A DNA stretch of 46,110 nt from a virus: positions 1 through 46,110 of the IMG/VR virus record IMGVR_UViG_3300031885_000033; one strand, written 5' to 3'. Shown here piece after piece: positions 1 through 8,148 of this stretch. Within the stretch, counting starts at the first letter, position 1. Every line of letters begins with the position of its first letter. A model generated the notes under the pieces. It was given only the letters and a program-made list of their open reading frames with translations, did not search any database and had not been told where the DNA came from. The position numbers and the translations under genes were made by a program.

Positions 1-938
1 GGCTGACGGCGCTGGGGGATGCGCGTATCGCAAACCTCAACGCTACAGTGAGCAGCCGGTCCAGCCATTCGGCGGCCGATGTGAAAACGGCTTTAGAAGG
101 CGACGGTTCGAAACTCGATGCCATCTACGACAAACTCCCCAGCGGCAACATCGGAGACGCGACCGCAGCCAACCAGAACGCTATCGCCGGGTACATCGAC
201 ACCGAAGTAGGCGCAATTCTGGCGGCGGTGGACACGGAAGTGGGAGCGATCAAGAGCGAAACGGCCGCTATCCTCGAGGACACCGCTCAGATCGGCGCGG
301 CCGGCGCGGGGCTGACGGCGCTGGGGGATGCGCGTATCGCAAACCTCAACGCTACAGTGAGCAGCCGGTCCAGCCATTCGGCGGCCGATGTGAAAACGGC
401 TTTAGAAGCCGACGGTGCGAAGCTGGATCACCTCTGGGAGATGACGGAGGATGATGCGGGCCTGCGGCGGCTGACCACTAACGCCCTTGAGCAGGCGCCG
501 ACGGGCGGATCTGCTCCGACCGTGCAGCAAATCCGCGCGGAGATCGACAGCAACTCAACGCAGCTTGCGGCTATCGTGGAGGATACCGCCCAGATCGGGG
601 CGGCCGGTGGCGGGCTGACGGCGCTGGGCGATACCCGGCTGGCGAAGCTGGACGCCACGGTGAGCAGCCGGCTGGCGACGGCGGGGTACACGGCTCCGCC
701 CAGCGCGGTTACTATCGCGGCAACGGTGGGCGCTGGGCAGCCTGCTAGCGAATCCTACGCCGCCAAGGGCGCTCTGCCTACGCGGGATCAGGCCATCCTC
801 GGCATCCTGCAACTTCTATCGGAACGGTCGATCGCCGATGTGACGATGACAGTCAAAAAACTCAATGGTTCAACCCCCGCCATGACTTTCACGCTTGACG
901 ATCCGACGACGCCAACCGCGATCACGAGGGCTACATGA
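1..938 (+). CDS. Tail fibre-like repeat protein, C-terminal part (partial at window start)
   Basis: The frame is open from nt 3 with no start codon and continues the gene cut at the other end of the window (45032-46110). Two copies of a 103-residue unit are visible, each opening with 'LTALGDARIANLNATVSSR', plus a shorter third copy 'LTALGDTRLAKLDATVSSR'. Between them lies 'YIDTEVGAILAAVDTEVGAI', an alternating hydrophobic stretch that looks like a trimeric coiled-coil. Such fibre-like proteins are common in phage tail modules and are expected on the outside of the virion, where they may contact the host; that role is inferred. If the two ends are merged over their 106-nt match, the full protein would have 636 residues. 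The stop overlaps the next gene's ATG. Confidence 0.8.
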   Translation, partial: LTALGDARIANLNATVSSRSSHSAADVKTALEGDGSKLDAIYDKLPSGNIGDATAANQNAIAGYIDTEVGAILAAVDTEVGAIKSETAAILEDTAQIGAAGAGLTALGDARIANLNATVSSRSSHSAADVKTALEADGAKLDHLWEMTEDDAGLRRLTTNALEQAPTGGSAPTVQQIRAEIDSNSTQLAAIVEDTAQIGAAGGGLTALGDTRLAKLDATVSSRLATAGYTAPPSAVTIAATVGAGQPASESYAAKGALPTRDQAILGILQLLSERSIADVTMTVKKLNGSTPAMTFTLDDPTTPTAITRAT

Positions 939-1123
939 TCGGGGCGCTCATCACTCGGGGGTTGGGGTACGCGATCAAGTACCTGGTTACCCGGGGTCTC
1001 GGCATTGGCATTGGCGGACTGATTCTGCCCTCCAATCGGATCTTTGGGCCGGCGCCCAGCGGGGCGCCGCATCTATTCGGCAGTCCGGCCTCCGGAGGGA
1101 CGGTGCGGATCTTCAAAGGGTAA
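935..1123 (+). CDS. Small Gly/Ile-rich protein of unknown function in tail module
   Basis: A 62-aa protein starting at ATG 935, overlapping the stop of the fibre gene as ATGA. The first 35 residues are hydrophobic and glycine-rich ('GLGIGIGGLIL') and could insert in a membrane or pack in a beta structure. The rest is short and Pro/Gly-rich. Two nucleotides separate it from the adaptor-like gene downstream, so it sits in the same operon. The function is not recognised; a minor virion protein or fibre accessory is a guess from position only. Confidence 0.6.
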   Translation: MIGALITRGLGYAIKYLVTRGLGIGIGGLILPSNRIFGPAPSGAPHLFGSPASGGTVRIFKG

Positions 1124-1125
1124 GC

Positions 1126-2010
1126 ATGTCAGCCACGCGACTCACTTTCGGCGAGATCCGATTCCAGTGCCAGAAGCGATTTCCTGGCGTGGATCGCGAC
1201 ATCCTCGACTCCTACATCAACGAGCGCTACCGGCGCATCCTGCGGCGGGGCGACTGGCAGCGGCTGCGGGTGCAGGCCGTGCTCCAGACCGTCGCGCCCT
1301 ACGAGACCGGCACGGTGGCCGCCACCAAAGGTTCGAGCTCGATCACTGGGACGGACACGGTCTGGACCGAAACCATGAGCGGGCGGGCCATCCGGATCGC
1401 CGCGGGCGAGGAGTACTACGAGTTCACTTACGTCTCGCCGACTTCGGGCACGCTCGATCGGGACTACGAGGGCGAAGACGCCACCGAGGCGGCCTACTCC
1501 ATCTGGCAGAACGTGTACGTCCTGCCTTCCGATCTCCACGTCCTGCACTCGATCCGCGTGCTGGGGTCGCCCCGCGACCTGGACCCCCTCACCCAGGAGG
1601 AACTGGACGAGCGGGCTGCCAACCGAGGGACCGAGGGTACGCCCGATTGCTACTCCCCGCACATGGAGGACCTCTCCACGCCGCCGCGCAGCCAGGTCGA
1701 GCTGTATCCAGTGCCCGATGCCGTCATGGCCCTGCCCTTCTGGTACACACAGGACCCCACGCTGTTCAGCGCCAGCCAGACCAGCAACTTCGTCGCGGCC
1801 TGGCTGAACCCCGACGCGCTCTACTGTGGCGTCGAGGCCGAGGTCCGCAGGCAACTCGAGCAAGACTACGTCGGGGGGCAGGCGGCCGAGTCGATGTTCA
1901 ACCTCCACCTTAGCGAAATGTTCGCGGCCGAGGCCCGCCGGACTCCGGCCCGCCAGATCAAGATGGCGGATCGCTTCACGCGGCACAACTTGCGGAGGTG
2001 GACGCGGTGA
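1126..2010 (+). CDS. Head-to-tail adaptor/connector-like protein
   Basis: 294 aa. ATG 1126 is chosen because the upstream extension of the frame runs through the previous gene. The N-terminal segment 'YINERYRRILRRGDWQRL' (around residues 25-43) matches the helical 'INxxYxxIxxxxDW' pattern often seen in phage adaptor proteins that dock under the portal (P22 gp4-like position). The central part is beta-rich, with many Tyr, Trp and Asp residues. In the family such proteins form a ring joining portal and tail. The assignment is pattern-based and moderate. It overlaps the next gene by four bases. Confidence 0.6.
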   Translation: MSATRLTFGEIRFQCQKRFPGVDRDILDSYINERYRRILRRGDWQRLRVQAVLQTVAPYETGTVAATKGSSSITGTDTVWTETMSGRAIRIAAGEEYYEFTYVSPTSGTLDRDYEGEDATEAAYSIWQNVYVLPSDLHVLHSIRVLGSPRDLDPLTQEELDERAANRGTEGTPDCYSPHMEDLSTPPRSQVELYPVPDAVMALPFWYTQDPTLFSASQTSNFVAAWLNPDALYCGVEAEVRRQLEQDYVGGQAAESMFNLHLSEMFAAEARRTPARQIKMADRFTRHNLRRWTR

Positions 2011-2735
2011 CTTTGGCCGAACTGCGCACGGTCACGCTCCAGCGACTCGGGCAAGACCCGACAGTGTCGGGTTACTTCACTGGGGCGATGGCCACCGCCG
2101 CCTTGAATCGGAGCCTCCGGCTCTTCGTTTTGCGCTCCCTGTGCGTGGAGCGCACGGACACTTACACTCTGACAGCGGCGACGACCTGGTCGCACGTGCT
2201 CACCCAACTCGCCGATTTTCTGCTGCCGTTGCGCCTCGAGTACTCCGGCGCCCGCCTGCGACCGGCCCGGCTGAGTGAACTCGACGCCTTGGATGCCGGC
2301 TGGCAGGCTTCGGCGGGGAATCCCGAACGCTACAGTCTGGCCGGACTCGACCTGCTGGCGGTCTACAAGCAGCTCGCCGCTGGAGGCACCCTGACGGTGA
2401 TCTACGCCGCGGCGCCGACGCGCATGACCGGAGATGCGCATGTGCCAGAGATCCCGGCCGAATACCACGACGACCTGGTCGCGGGCGCGATTCCATTGAT
2501 GCGCCTGGCCGAGGGCGGCCAGGAGATGGAAAAGGCGCTGCCGGGGCTGAAACGGCTCCTTGACGGCGCGGCCAAGCTGGCCGGTTACGTGCGCCAGCGC
2601 AGCCTGGACCTGCGTTACGACCGGCTGCCGGCGGAACTGGAGAGGTACGACCTCTCGCGGATGCTGGCGATTGAGAAGAGGAGGACCACGTGGCTGATAA
2701 CCTCGGATACACCCCCGGCACCGGCGCCAACATAA
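2007..2735 (+). CDS. Adaptor-like virion protein (paralogue of 3821-4465)
   Basis: 242 aa from GTG 2007, preceded by GGAGG at 1994 and overlapping the previous TGA as GTGA; an in-frame GTG at 1998 lies too close to that Shine-Dalgarno (SD) sequence. The segment 'LRPARLSELDALDAGW' followed by 'AAGGTLTVIYAA' has a clear counterpart in the gene at 3821 ('LRPASAAELEALSATW', 'TAGGTLAVIE'), so the two are paralogues. Position between a connector-like gene and a propeller-like gene suggests a neck or tail-hub component. The exact role is not known from sequence alone. Confidence 0.6.
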   Translation: MTLAELRTVTLQRLGQDPTVSGYFTGAMATAALNRSLRLFVLRSLCVERTDTYTLTAATTWSHVLTQLADFLLPLRLEYSGARLRPARLSELDALDAGWQASAGNPERYSLAGLDLLAVYKQLAAGGTLTVIYAAAPTRMTGDAHVPEIPAEYHDDLVAGAIPLMRLAEGGQEMEKALPGLKRLLDGAAKLAGYVRQRSLDLRYDRLPAELERYDLSRMLAIEKRRTTWLITSDTPPAPAPT

Positions 2736-3817
2736 AGACCGACCAGGGAGGCGTCTCGGGCGCTCACATGTCGGTGGTGAAGCTGGCCTCCTCGGCCCAT
2801 GGCGAGGAGACGCTCGTCACAGCCGACGGCGACGGTCTGGAGGTCCAGATCGGCAAGTCGATCGACCTCACGACGCGCCCCAAGGGCGGTGACGCCTGGC
2901 CGGTCACCGACAACGGCGGAAGCTTAACTGTGGACGATGGCGGGGCCTCGATCACCGTCGACGCGCCGCCAGAGACACCGGTGGCCGTGCGCCTCAGCTC
3001 AGGCGCGGCGTTTGTGGATGCTATCCCGGTCACGGACAACTCCGGCAGCTTAAGTGTGGACGACGGCGGAGGGGCCTTGACCGTGGACGGCGCGGTAACC
3101 GCGGCGCAAGGCGCGCCGGTGACGCTGGGCTCGGCCTGGCCGACCAAAATCTCTGACGGCTTCGATATCGTGGGGATCTCCACGGTGGGCGCCGCCAAGG
3201 CTCTCAAAACCGATGAGGTTCAGTCGGTCCTCCAGCAAGCCGATAAGAGCAGTTTCACGGAAGGCGCTACCAAGGCCAGCCCCGTCGCCGGCGTACTCAA
3301 CGACACGATTTCCGCCGATCCGACCGAGGACCAGGCCGCGGCGTTGCGCATCACCGCCAAGCGCGGGTTACACGTCAATCTACGCAACGTGGCAGGCACT
3401 GAGATCGGGACAGTTACGACCCCGATCGTCAACGACCTCCAGAAGATCAGCGGTGCCGCGGTCGGCGAGGCCAATGCGCTGCCGGTCTCCATCGTGCGCG
3501 GCGCACAGACCCGCGTCACTAAGTCCATCACGGTGGGGGCCGCAGAAACGGGCACGACCGTCTGGGACCCGGCTACCGGCAAGAAGTTTGTGATCACCGA
3601 CGTGATTGTCGCCATGAAAGAATCCGGCCGGCTCACCCTGTTCGACGGGACCGATGCGGCGGCGAATCGGGTCTTCGATGGGGTGTTCTACGGTGCGGTC
3701 TGGCACCTCAATTTCCAGGCCCGGCCCTGGGCCTCGTCCACCGTCGATAACATCCTCAAGGCGACCACCGACGCCGATGCCGAGGCCACCGTCACCGTCC
3801 ACGGCTATGAGGTGTAG
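2690..3817 (+). CDS. Beta-rich virion/tail structural protein
   Basis: 375 aa. The start is GTG 2690, just after the strong SD GAGGAGGA, and it overlaps the end of the previous gene by 46 nt. The N-terminus 'MADNLGYTPGTGANIKTDQ' and the repeated 'VTDN(G/S)GSL(T/S)VDDGG' motif (residues around 82 and 120) are a recurring style in phage structural proteins of unknown detailed role. The C-terminal 90 residues look like a compact beta-sandwich. No enzyme motif is seen. I infer an appendage or tail-surface protein. Confidence 0.6.
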   Translation: MADNLGYTPGTGANIKTDQGGVSGAHMSVVKLASSAHGEETLVTADGDGLEVQIGKSIDLTTRPKGGDAWPVTDNGGSLTVDDGGASITVDAPPETPVAVRLSSGAAFVDAIPVTDNSGSLSVDDGGGALTVDGAVTAAQGAPVTLGSAWPTKISDGFDIVGISTVGAAKALKTDEVQSVLQQADKSSFTEGATKASPVAGVLNDTISADPTEDQAAALRITAKRGLHVNLRNVAGTEIGTVTTPIVNDLQKISGAAVGEANALPVSIVRGAQTRVTKSITVGAAETGTTVWDPATGKKFVITDVIVAMKESGRLTLFDGTDAAANRVFDGVFYGAVWHLNFQARPWASSTVDNILKATTDADAEATVTVHGYEV

Positions 3818-3820
3818 GCC

Positions 3821-4465
3821 ATGTTGCCATTGCTACCAGGCGGCGGCGCGGCGCCGGCCGAGACGGCGCAGGACCTGCTCGACGAGCTTTATCCATTGCT
3901 GGGGGCGAGCGGCAGCGCAGACCTGGACTTCTGGAGCGATGCGCAACTCCTGGGATGGCTGAACGCCGGCCTGGCGCGCCTAGCTCGCACCGCGGCCCTT
4001 TTCGTAGAGCGAGACACGTCGATCACGGTGGAAGCCGGCAGGGCCCAGTACTCGCTGCCGACGCCTCACCTCTCTACGCTGCACGTATCGTTGGGTGCGG
4101 TGTTGCTGCGCCCCGCGAGCGCGGCGGAACTTGAAGCTCTGAGCGCCACTTGGCAGACGGACCGCGGCACGCCGGCCCGCTACTGGCAGGATTCCGGCCT
4201 CGGCACGGCCAGCATCGGCCTCTACCCTAAACCGACCGCGGGCGGCACACTGGCAGTCATTGAACATGAAGTGCCCGACACCCTGCCGGCGGGCGATCCC
4301 CTACCCCTGCCGGAGCCCCTGAGCGACTACGGGTTCTTTTACATCTTGGCGGAGGCGCGCGCGATCGAAAGCGATGGCGCGATGCCCGAGACGGCCGAAA
4401 TCTGCCGGCAACTCTATGGACTCATCGAGGAGATCGCGGGCGACTACTGGGGGATGACGCAATAA
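3821..4465 (+). CDS. Adaptor-like virion protein (paralogue of 2007-2735)
   Basis: 214 aa, ATG 3821, three bases after the previous stop. It shares with the 2007-2735 product the block 'LRPASAAELEALSATWQTDR' plus a Tyr-containing turn and 'GGTL'. The N-terminal helix pair ('LLDELYPLLG', 'LNAGLARLARTAALF') resembles the helical start of phage neck/adaptor proteins. Its stop overlaps the next ATG by one base (TAATG). Two adaptor-like paralogues flanking one structural gene suggest ancient duplication with separate jobs in the neck. Confidence 0.6.
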   Translation: MLPLLPGGGAAPAETAQDLLDELYPLLGASGSADLDFWSDAQLLGWLNAGLARLARTAALFVERDTSITVEAGRAQYSLPTPHLSTLHVSLGAVLLRPASAAELEALSATWQTDRGTPARYWQDSGLGTASIGLYPKPTAGGTLAVIEHEVPDTLPAGDPLPLPEPLSDYGFFYILAEARAIESDGAMPETAEICRQLYGLIEEIAGDYWGMTQ

Positions 4466-5805
4466 TGCCTTTCGAGAAACAGATCCAGAAGCTGCTCGGC
4501 GAAGGCGTGAACCTGCTGCCGCCCTCCGACTTGATCGGCGAAGGGGAAGCCGAGAAGTGTGTCAACTGGCGGCCGGACCAGGCGGCCAAACTGGTCAACC
4601 GCAGCGGCATGATCGAACTCGCCGGCGGCTTGGGTGACTGGTTCCACACCATCGCCCACGTCGAGAGCCCTCCGTCGGCCGGTTGGTTTCTCGGCGTGGA
4701 CAAAAGCCTTTACAACTACGCCGGCGCCGGCGGTGTGAACCCGATCGTCGACGGGCTGACTGGCGTCGCGGTGGTGTTCGACGGCGACTTCCTGGGCTGG
4801 GCCAGCCACCAGGGCTATCTGTGGATCATGAACCGCGCCAGGCAGGGCCGCGTGGTGGCGGACAGGATTTATCCCTGGCTGCCGGATGCGCCGGTAGATC
4901 GCCCGCCCGTCACCAAGGTTGCGGGCGAGTTATCGGGCGCGGTCCGCTATTACATCGTTTACGAGACCGACAAGGGCTACACCTCGAACCCGTCGCGGCG
5001 TTCCTATGAGATAGCGGACACGGCGGCGGGTTTTGGCGTCACCATCACGCTGCAAACCACCATCAACCCGGAGGTCTCCAAGCTCCGCATCTATCGTGTG
5101 GGCGGGAAGTTGCCGGCGCCCTACCTGGTCTTCCGGATGGATCACGGCGGCTTGACCGAGGTTACCGACGACGGGGGCACACTGGCGATCGCCAACAACA
5201 CGGGCGACCCAAACGACTACTTCCTCAGCGACGCCATGGCCATCGAGTACGGCGAACTGATGGAAGACGACCACGACCCGCCGCCGGCGGCCTTCGGGCT
5301 GGCGGGGCCCTACTTCGAACGGCTCTTGGCCTTCAACTCCCTCGCTCACCCGAACCGCATCTGGTACACCCCGACGTCCATGCCCTGGCACTTCCCCGGA
5401 GTTGAGACGGCCGACGGCAACTGGGTGGACGTGGGCGAAGAGGGCGAGCCGATCTACGCCATCAGCGTCAAGCCGCACATGTGTTTTGTCTACAAGGCGC
5501 ACTCCATCTGGCGCATCGTGGGGGACCTGGAGGACGGGTTGCTCGAGCAGGTGACGCCGCACATGGGGATCGTCGGACCGCGGGCCTGGGCCTCGCACGG
5601 TGTGGTGGATTACTTCCGCTCGAATGAGGGCATTTACCTAATGGCGGACAAGCCCTACAAGGTCTCCCAGAAGGTGGACCCAATCTTCAAGGGACTCACC
5701 TCGGGCGTGGCAGAACCCACGCCGCCCGCTGATGCCGTCAACCAGTACGCCGAGGTGCTGGCGATCGTGAATGACCGGCTGTACCACTCCTACGCGGAGG
5801 TTTGA
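4465..5805 (+). CDS. Putative tail hub / stabilisation protein (beta-propeller-like)
   Basis: 446 aa. After an N-terminal 'NLLPPSDLIGEGEAEKCVNW' stretch the chain is a run of short beta segments with regularly spaced Trp/Tyr (for example 'GWFLGVDKSLYNYAG', 'KLRIYRVGGKLPAPYLVFR', 'IWYTPTSMPWHFPG'), which looks like blades of a propeller. Large phage tail-hub proteins such as P22 gp10 have this architecture and this place after the adaptors. I assign it by architecture and order, not by a diagnostic motif. The next gene starts one base after its stop. Confidence 0.5.
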   Translation: MPFEKQIQKLLGEGVNLLPPSDLIGEGEAEKCVNWRPDQAAKLVNRSGMIELAGGLGDWFHTIAHVESPPSAGWFLGVDKSLYNYAGAGGVNPIVDGLTGVAVVFDGDFLGWASHQGYLWIMNRARQGRVVADRIYPWLPDAPVDRPPVTKVAGELSGAVRYYIVYETDKGYTSNPSRRSYEIADTAAGFGVTITLQTTINPEVSKLRIYRVGGKLPAPYLVFRMDHGGLTEVTDDGGTLAIANNTGDPNDYFLSDAMAIEYGELMEDDHDPPPAAFGLAGPYFERLLAFNSLAHPNRIWYTPTSMPWHFPGVETADGNWVDVGEEGEPIYAISVKPHMCFVYKAHSIWRIVGDLEDGLLEQVTPHMGIVGPRAWASHGVVDYFRSNEGIYLMADKPYKVSQKVDPIFKGLTSGVAEPTPPADAVNQYAEVLAIVNDRLYHSYAEV

Positions 5806-5806
5806 T

Positions 5807-6805
5807 ATGCCTCATCCCAGATTGCCTTTCCTGGACAGTTTCGATCACCACCTTACGGCCCACAAGACCCGCAAGTGGACCTTCGGTTGCGGCGACATCG
5901 TGACTGGTCGCCACGGCAATGGAGCTACCCAAACCTGCAAGACCGCCTTTGCCCTCGACTACCAACAAATGGCGGCCGGCTGCGCCTACAAGACAAACGG
6001 TTTCGGCAACGCCCCGATCAGGTTCCAGACCGGCTTTACAATAAATCAGAACGTCATTAATTTGCAGCACATGGGGGACGGGCGGTTGTGCGTCTATGCA
6101 CCGTCTCCAGCCAACAAAACCAGCGCGCCCAGCGACTTCGTCATGAACTTGAATGAATTCTACTACCTGGAACTGAAGGCCGTCATCAGCGACCGAAAAG
6201 AAAACGGGAAGTTCAATGTCACTTACGAAGCCAAAGTTAATGAGGAGACTATTTTGTCGGGTGCGTTTGAGGATGTGCCTTGGGTCAATGGGACCATGAA
6301 CATCCTGACGCTGGAAGGCCCCGGAGGCGGTTACGGTTCGGTGGTCGACGATGTATACGCCACCGAGGGTGTGTTTCTGGGGGACATCCGCATCGGGGTG
6401 ATCCGGCCCAACGGCGCGGGTTATTACTCCCAGTGGACCCCGCAACCGGCCGGAGACCACTACGATCAGGTCAACGATCAGACGCCCGACGACAACAGCA
6501 CCTACCTCCAGGGGGGCACGCCGGGGCTGGTGGAGACGCACGAATACGAGGACATCACCGTCTACGGAGAGATCCGCGCCATCCAGACTTTGGTGTGTCT
6601 CAACAAGACGGATGCCGGCACGGCCTCGACCAAGTCGCGCCTGCGCAACCAAGCGGGAGCCGAAACTCAAGGCCTGATTTTCTATCCCAGCGAGACCTCG
6701 TATCTCTACGACCGCACGGGGTATCTCCTGAATCCATGGACCGGAGAAGCTTGGAGCGAGAATCAGATCAACACCCTGCAGTTTGGATTGAGCCGGGAGA
6801 GTTGA
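5807..6805 (+). CDS. Lectin-like beta-sandwich appendage protein, copy 1
   Basis: 332 aa from ATG 5807, which has SD GGAGG at 5797; an upstream in-frame ATG at 5771 lies inside the previous gene. It begins 'LPFLDSFDHH' and contains 'LTLEGPGGGYGSVVDDVYAT' and 'FLGDIRIGVIRPNGAGYYSQW'. The same landmarks occur in the next gene, so the two are tandem paralogues. The pattern resembles laminin-G/concanavalin-like sandwiches found in phage tail and fibre proteins. A carbohydrate- or surface-binding role is inferred, not shown. Confidence 0.55.
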   Translation: MPHPRLPFLDSFDHHLTAHKTRKWTFGCGDIVTGRHGNGATQTCKTAFALDYQQMAAGCAYKTNGFGNAPIRFQTGFTINQNVINLQHMGDGRLCVYAPSPANKTSAPSDFVMNLNEFYYLELKAVISDRKENGKFNVTYEAKVNEETILSGAFEDVPWVNGTMNILTLEGPGGGYGSVVDDVYATEGVFLGDIRIGVIRPNGAGYYSQWTPQPAGDHYDQVNDQTPDDNSTYLQGGTPGLVETHEYEDITVYGEIRAIQTLVCLNKTDAGTASTKSRLRNQAGAETQGLIFYPSETSYLYDRTGYLLNPWTGEAWSENQINTLQFGLSRES

Positions 6806-6806
6806 G

Positions 6807-7796
6807 GTGGGACTTTTTTTCGCCGATAGTTTCGATCATCACGACGGTTACAAAATCGACGCTCGCAAAGGTTGGATCAATGCCGGCGGCAGAGCCGCCG
6901 GACGGGGCGGCACGGGTCATTCGATCGACTGCGGGAATACCCCCGCGATGATCCGGTTCGGCTCGAAGGCGCACATCGCTGTGGGTTTGGCCATCTATCC
7001 GTTGGCGTTCGGCAACCAGTCGATCCATCTGGGCGACCGTAACGGCGTGCGCATCGTAAGCATCGGTTTTAATAACGATGGCCGGCTGTGGGTGTCGAGC
7101 GGGAGGGGCGGGACGGCCGGCGGACCCAGTAGCCACGTCAGCCACCTGCGCCAATGGGCCTACCACGAGTTGACGGCGCACCTCTTGCTCATCAGCGAAG
7201 ACCCGCCGCGGTGGGCGGTGGACTACCGAGCGTACGTCAATGAGCACCTTGAGTTGGCTGGGAGGCTGACGCCGCTGGATCTACCCATACCGTGGATTGA
7301 GCTCCTCACCCTGCAGGGCCCCGGCGGAGGCTTGGGCCATTACCGCGACGACATCTACATCACCGACGGTGAAGTCCTGGGCGACGTCCGCATCGAGCCG
7401 CTGCATCCGGCCTCCGATGGCTACTATGCGGACTGGAGGCCCAACGGCGGCGCCGACCACTACGACCGGGTCGATGAAGCGCTGGTGGATGACGATACCA
7501 CGTACTTAGAGGCCGAGGCGATCGGCGCGGCAGAGTCGCACGGGATGGCCGCGCACGACCCCGGGGTAACCGCTGGGATTTTCGTGTGGCTGGGCTTGCG
7601 TAACACCCTGGGCGAGGCTTGGAAGACCAAGAGCATATTGCGTATATCCGGGGAGGACTACCTGGGATATGAAGCTAATCCGGCAGACACGTACAAGTTC
7701 TACGGGGAAGGGCTCCTGGTCAATCCGGCTACCGGCTTGGCTTGGACCGACGCCGATCTCGATGGGCTCGAACTGGGGGTCGTGAACTCGGCCTGA
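6807..7796 (+). CDS. Lectin-like beta-sandwich appendage protein, copy 2
   Basis: 329 aa from GTG 6807, one base after the previous stop. It opens 'MGLFFADSFDHHDGYKID' and repeats the landmarks of copy 1: 'LTLQGPGGGLGHYRDDIYIT', 'VLGDVRIEPLHPASDGYYADW', and a C-terminal 'GLLVNPATGLAW'. Identity is moderate, so the duplication is old. The pair may form two tiers of the same appendage or bind different targets. The run of seven T at the gene start is a possible slippage spot, but the frame is intact. Confidence 0.55.
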   Translation: MGLFFADSFDHHDGYKIDARKGWINAGGRAAGRGGTGHSIDCGNTPAMIRFGSKAHIAVGLAIYPLAFGNQSIHLGDRNGVRIVSIGFNNDGRLWVSSGRGGTAGGPSSHVSHLRQWAYHELTAHLLLISEDPPRWAVDYRAYVNEHLELAGRLTPLDLPIPWIELLTLQGPGGGLGHYRDDIYITDGEVLGDVRIEPLHPASDGYYADWRPNGGADHYDRVDEALVDDDTTYLEAEAIGAAESHGMAAHDPGVTAGIFVWLGLRNTLGEAWKTKSILRISGEDYLGYEANPADTYKFYGEGLLVNPATGLAWTDADLDGLELGVVNSA

Positions 7797-7797
7797 G

Positions 7798-8148
7798 ATG
7801 CGCTACACCCAGGGCACCATCGAACGGCTGACGCACGGCAAAGATGCGGGAGGCGTCCGCTGCACCCAGAATGCCCTGGAGATCGCCTACCTGAATCCAC
7901 CCGCCGAGGACGTGCGGGCGACACAGGGGGTTATCGAGATCCTGGAGCACTCACCGCTGCGGGTCATCGTCACGCAGATGTGCATCGAGGTGGCCTGGCC
8001 GCGCGGCGCGGAGATCCCGCCGGAGGAGCCGCCCGAGTCGCCTTGGGAGCGCTACGGGGTCAACAACGCGATGCTGCTCGTGGATCTCAGCGAGGCGGGG
8101 GGAACCCTGCCCGATTACGGCCCGGGAAGATTGCCGGAGTACGCCTGA
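7798..8148 (+). CDS. Short repeat protein with xTQxxIE motif
   Basis: 116 aa, ATG 7798, one base after the preceding stop. Four imperfect repeats of about 20-25 residues carry the pattern Tyr/Cys/Ala/Val-Thr-Gln-x-x-(I/L)-Glu: 'RYTQGTIERL', 'RCTQNALEIA', 'RATQGVIEIL', 'IVTQMCIEVA'. Such short TQ/E repeats occur in small phage tail proteins of unknown role. The C-terminal 'NNAMLLVDLSEAGGT' is nearly repeated at the start of the next protein. The stop overlaps the next ATG (TGATG). Confidence 0.6.
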   Translation: MRYTQGTIERLTHGKDAGGVRCTQNALEIAYLNPPAEDVRATQGVIEILEHSPLRVIVTQMCIEVAWPRGAEIPPEEPPESPWERYGVNNAMLLVDLSEAGGTLPDYGPGRLPEYA

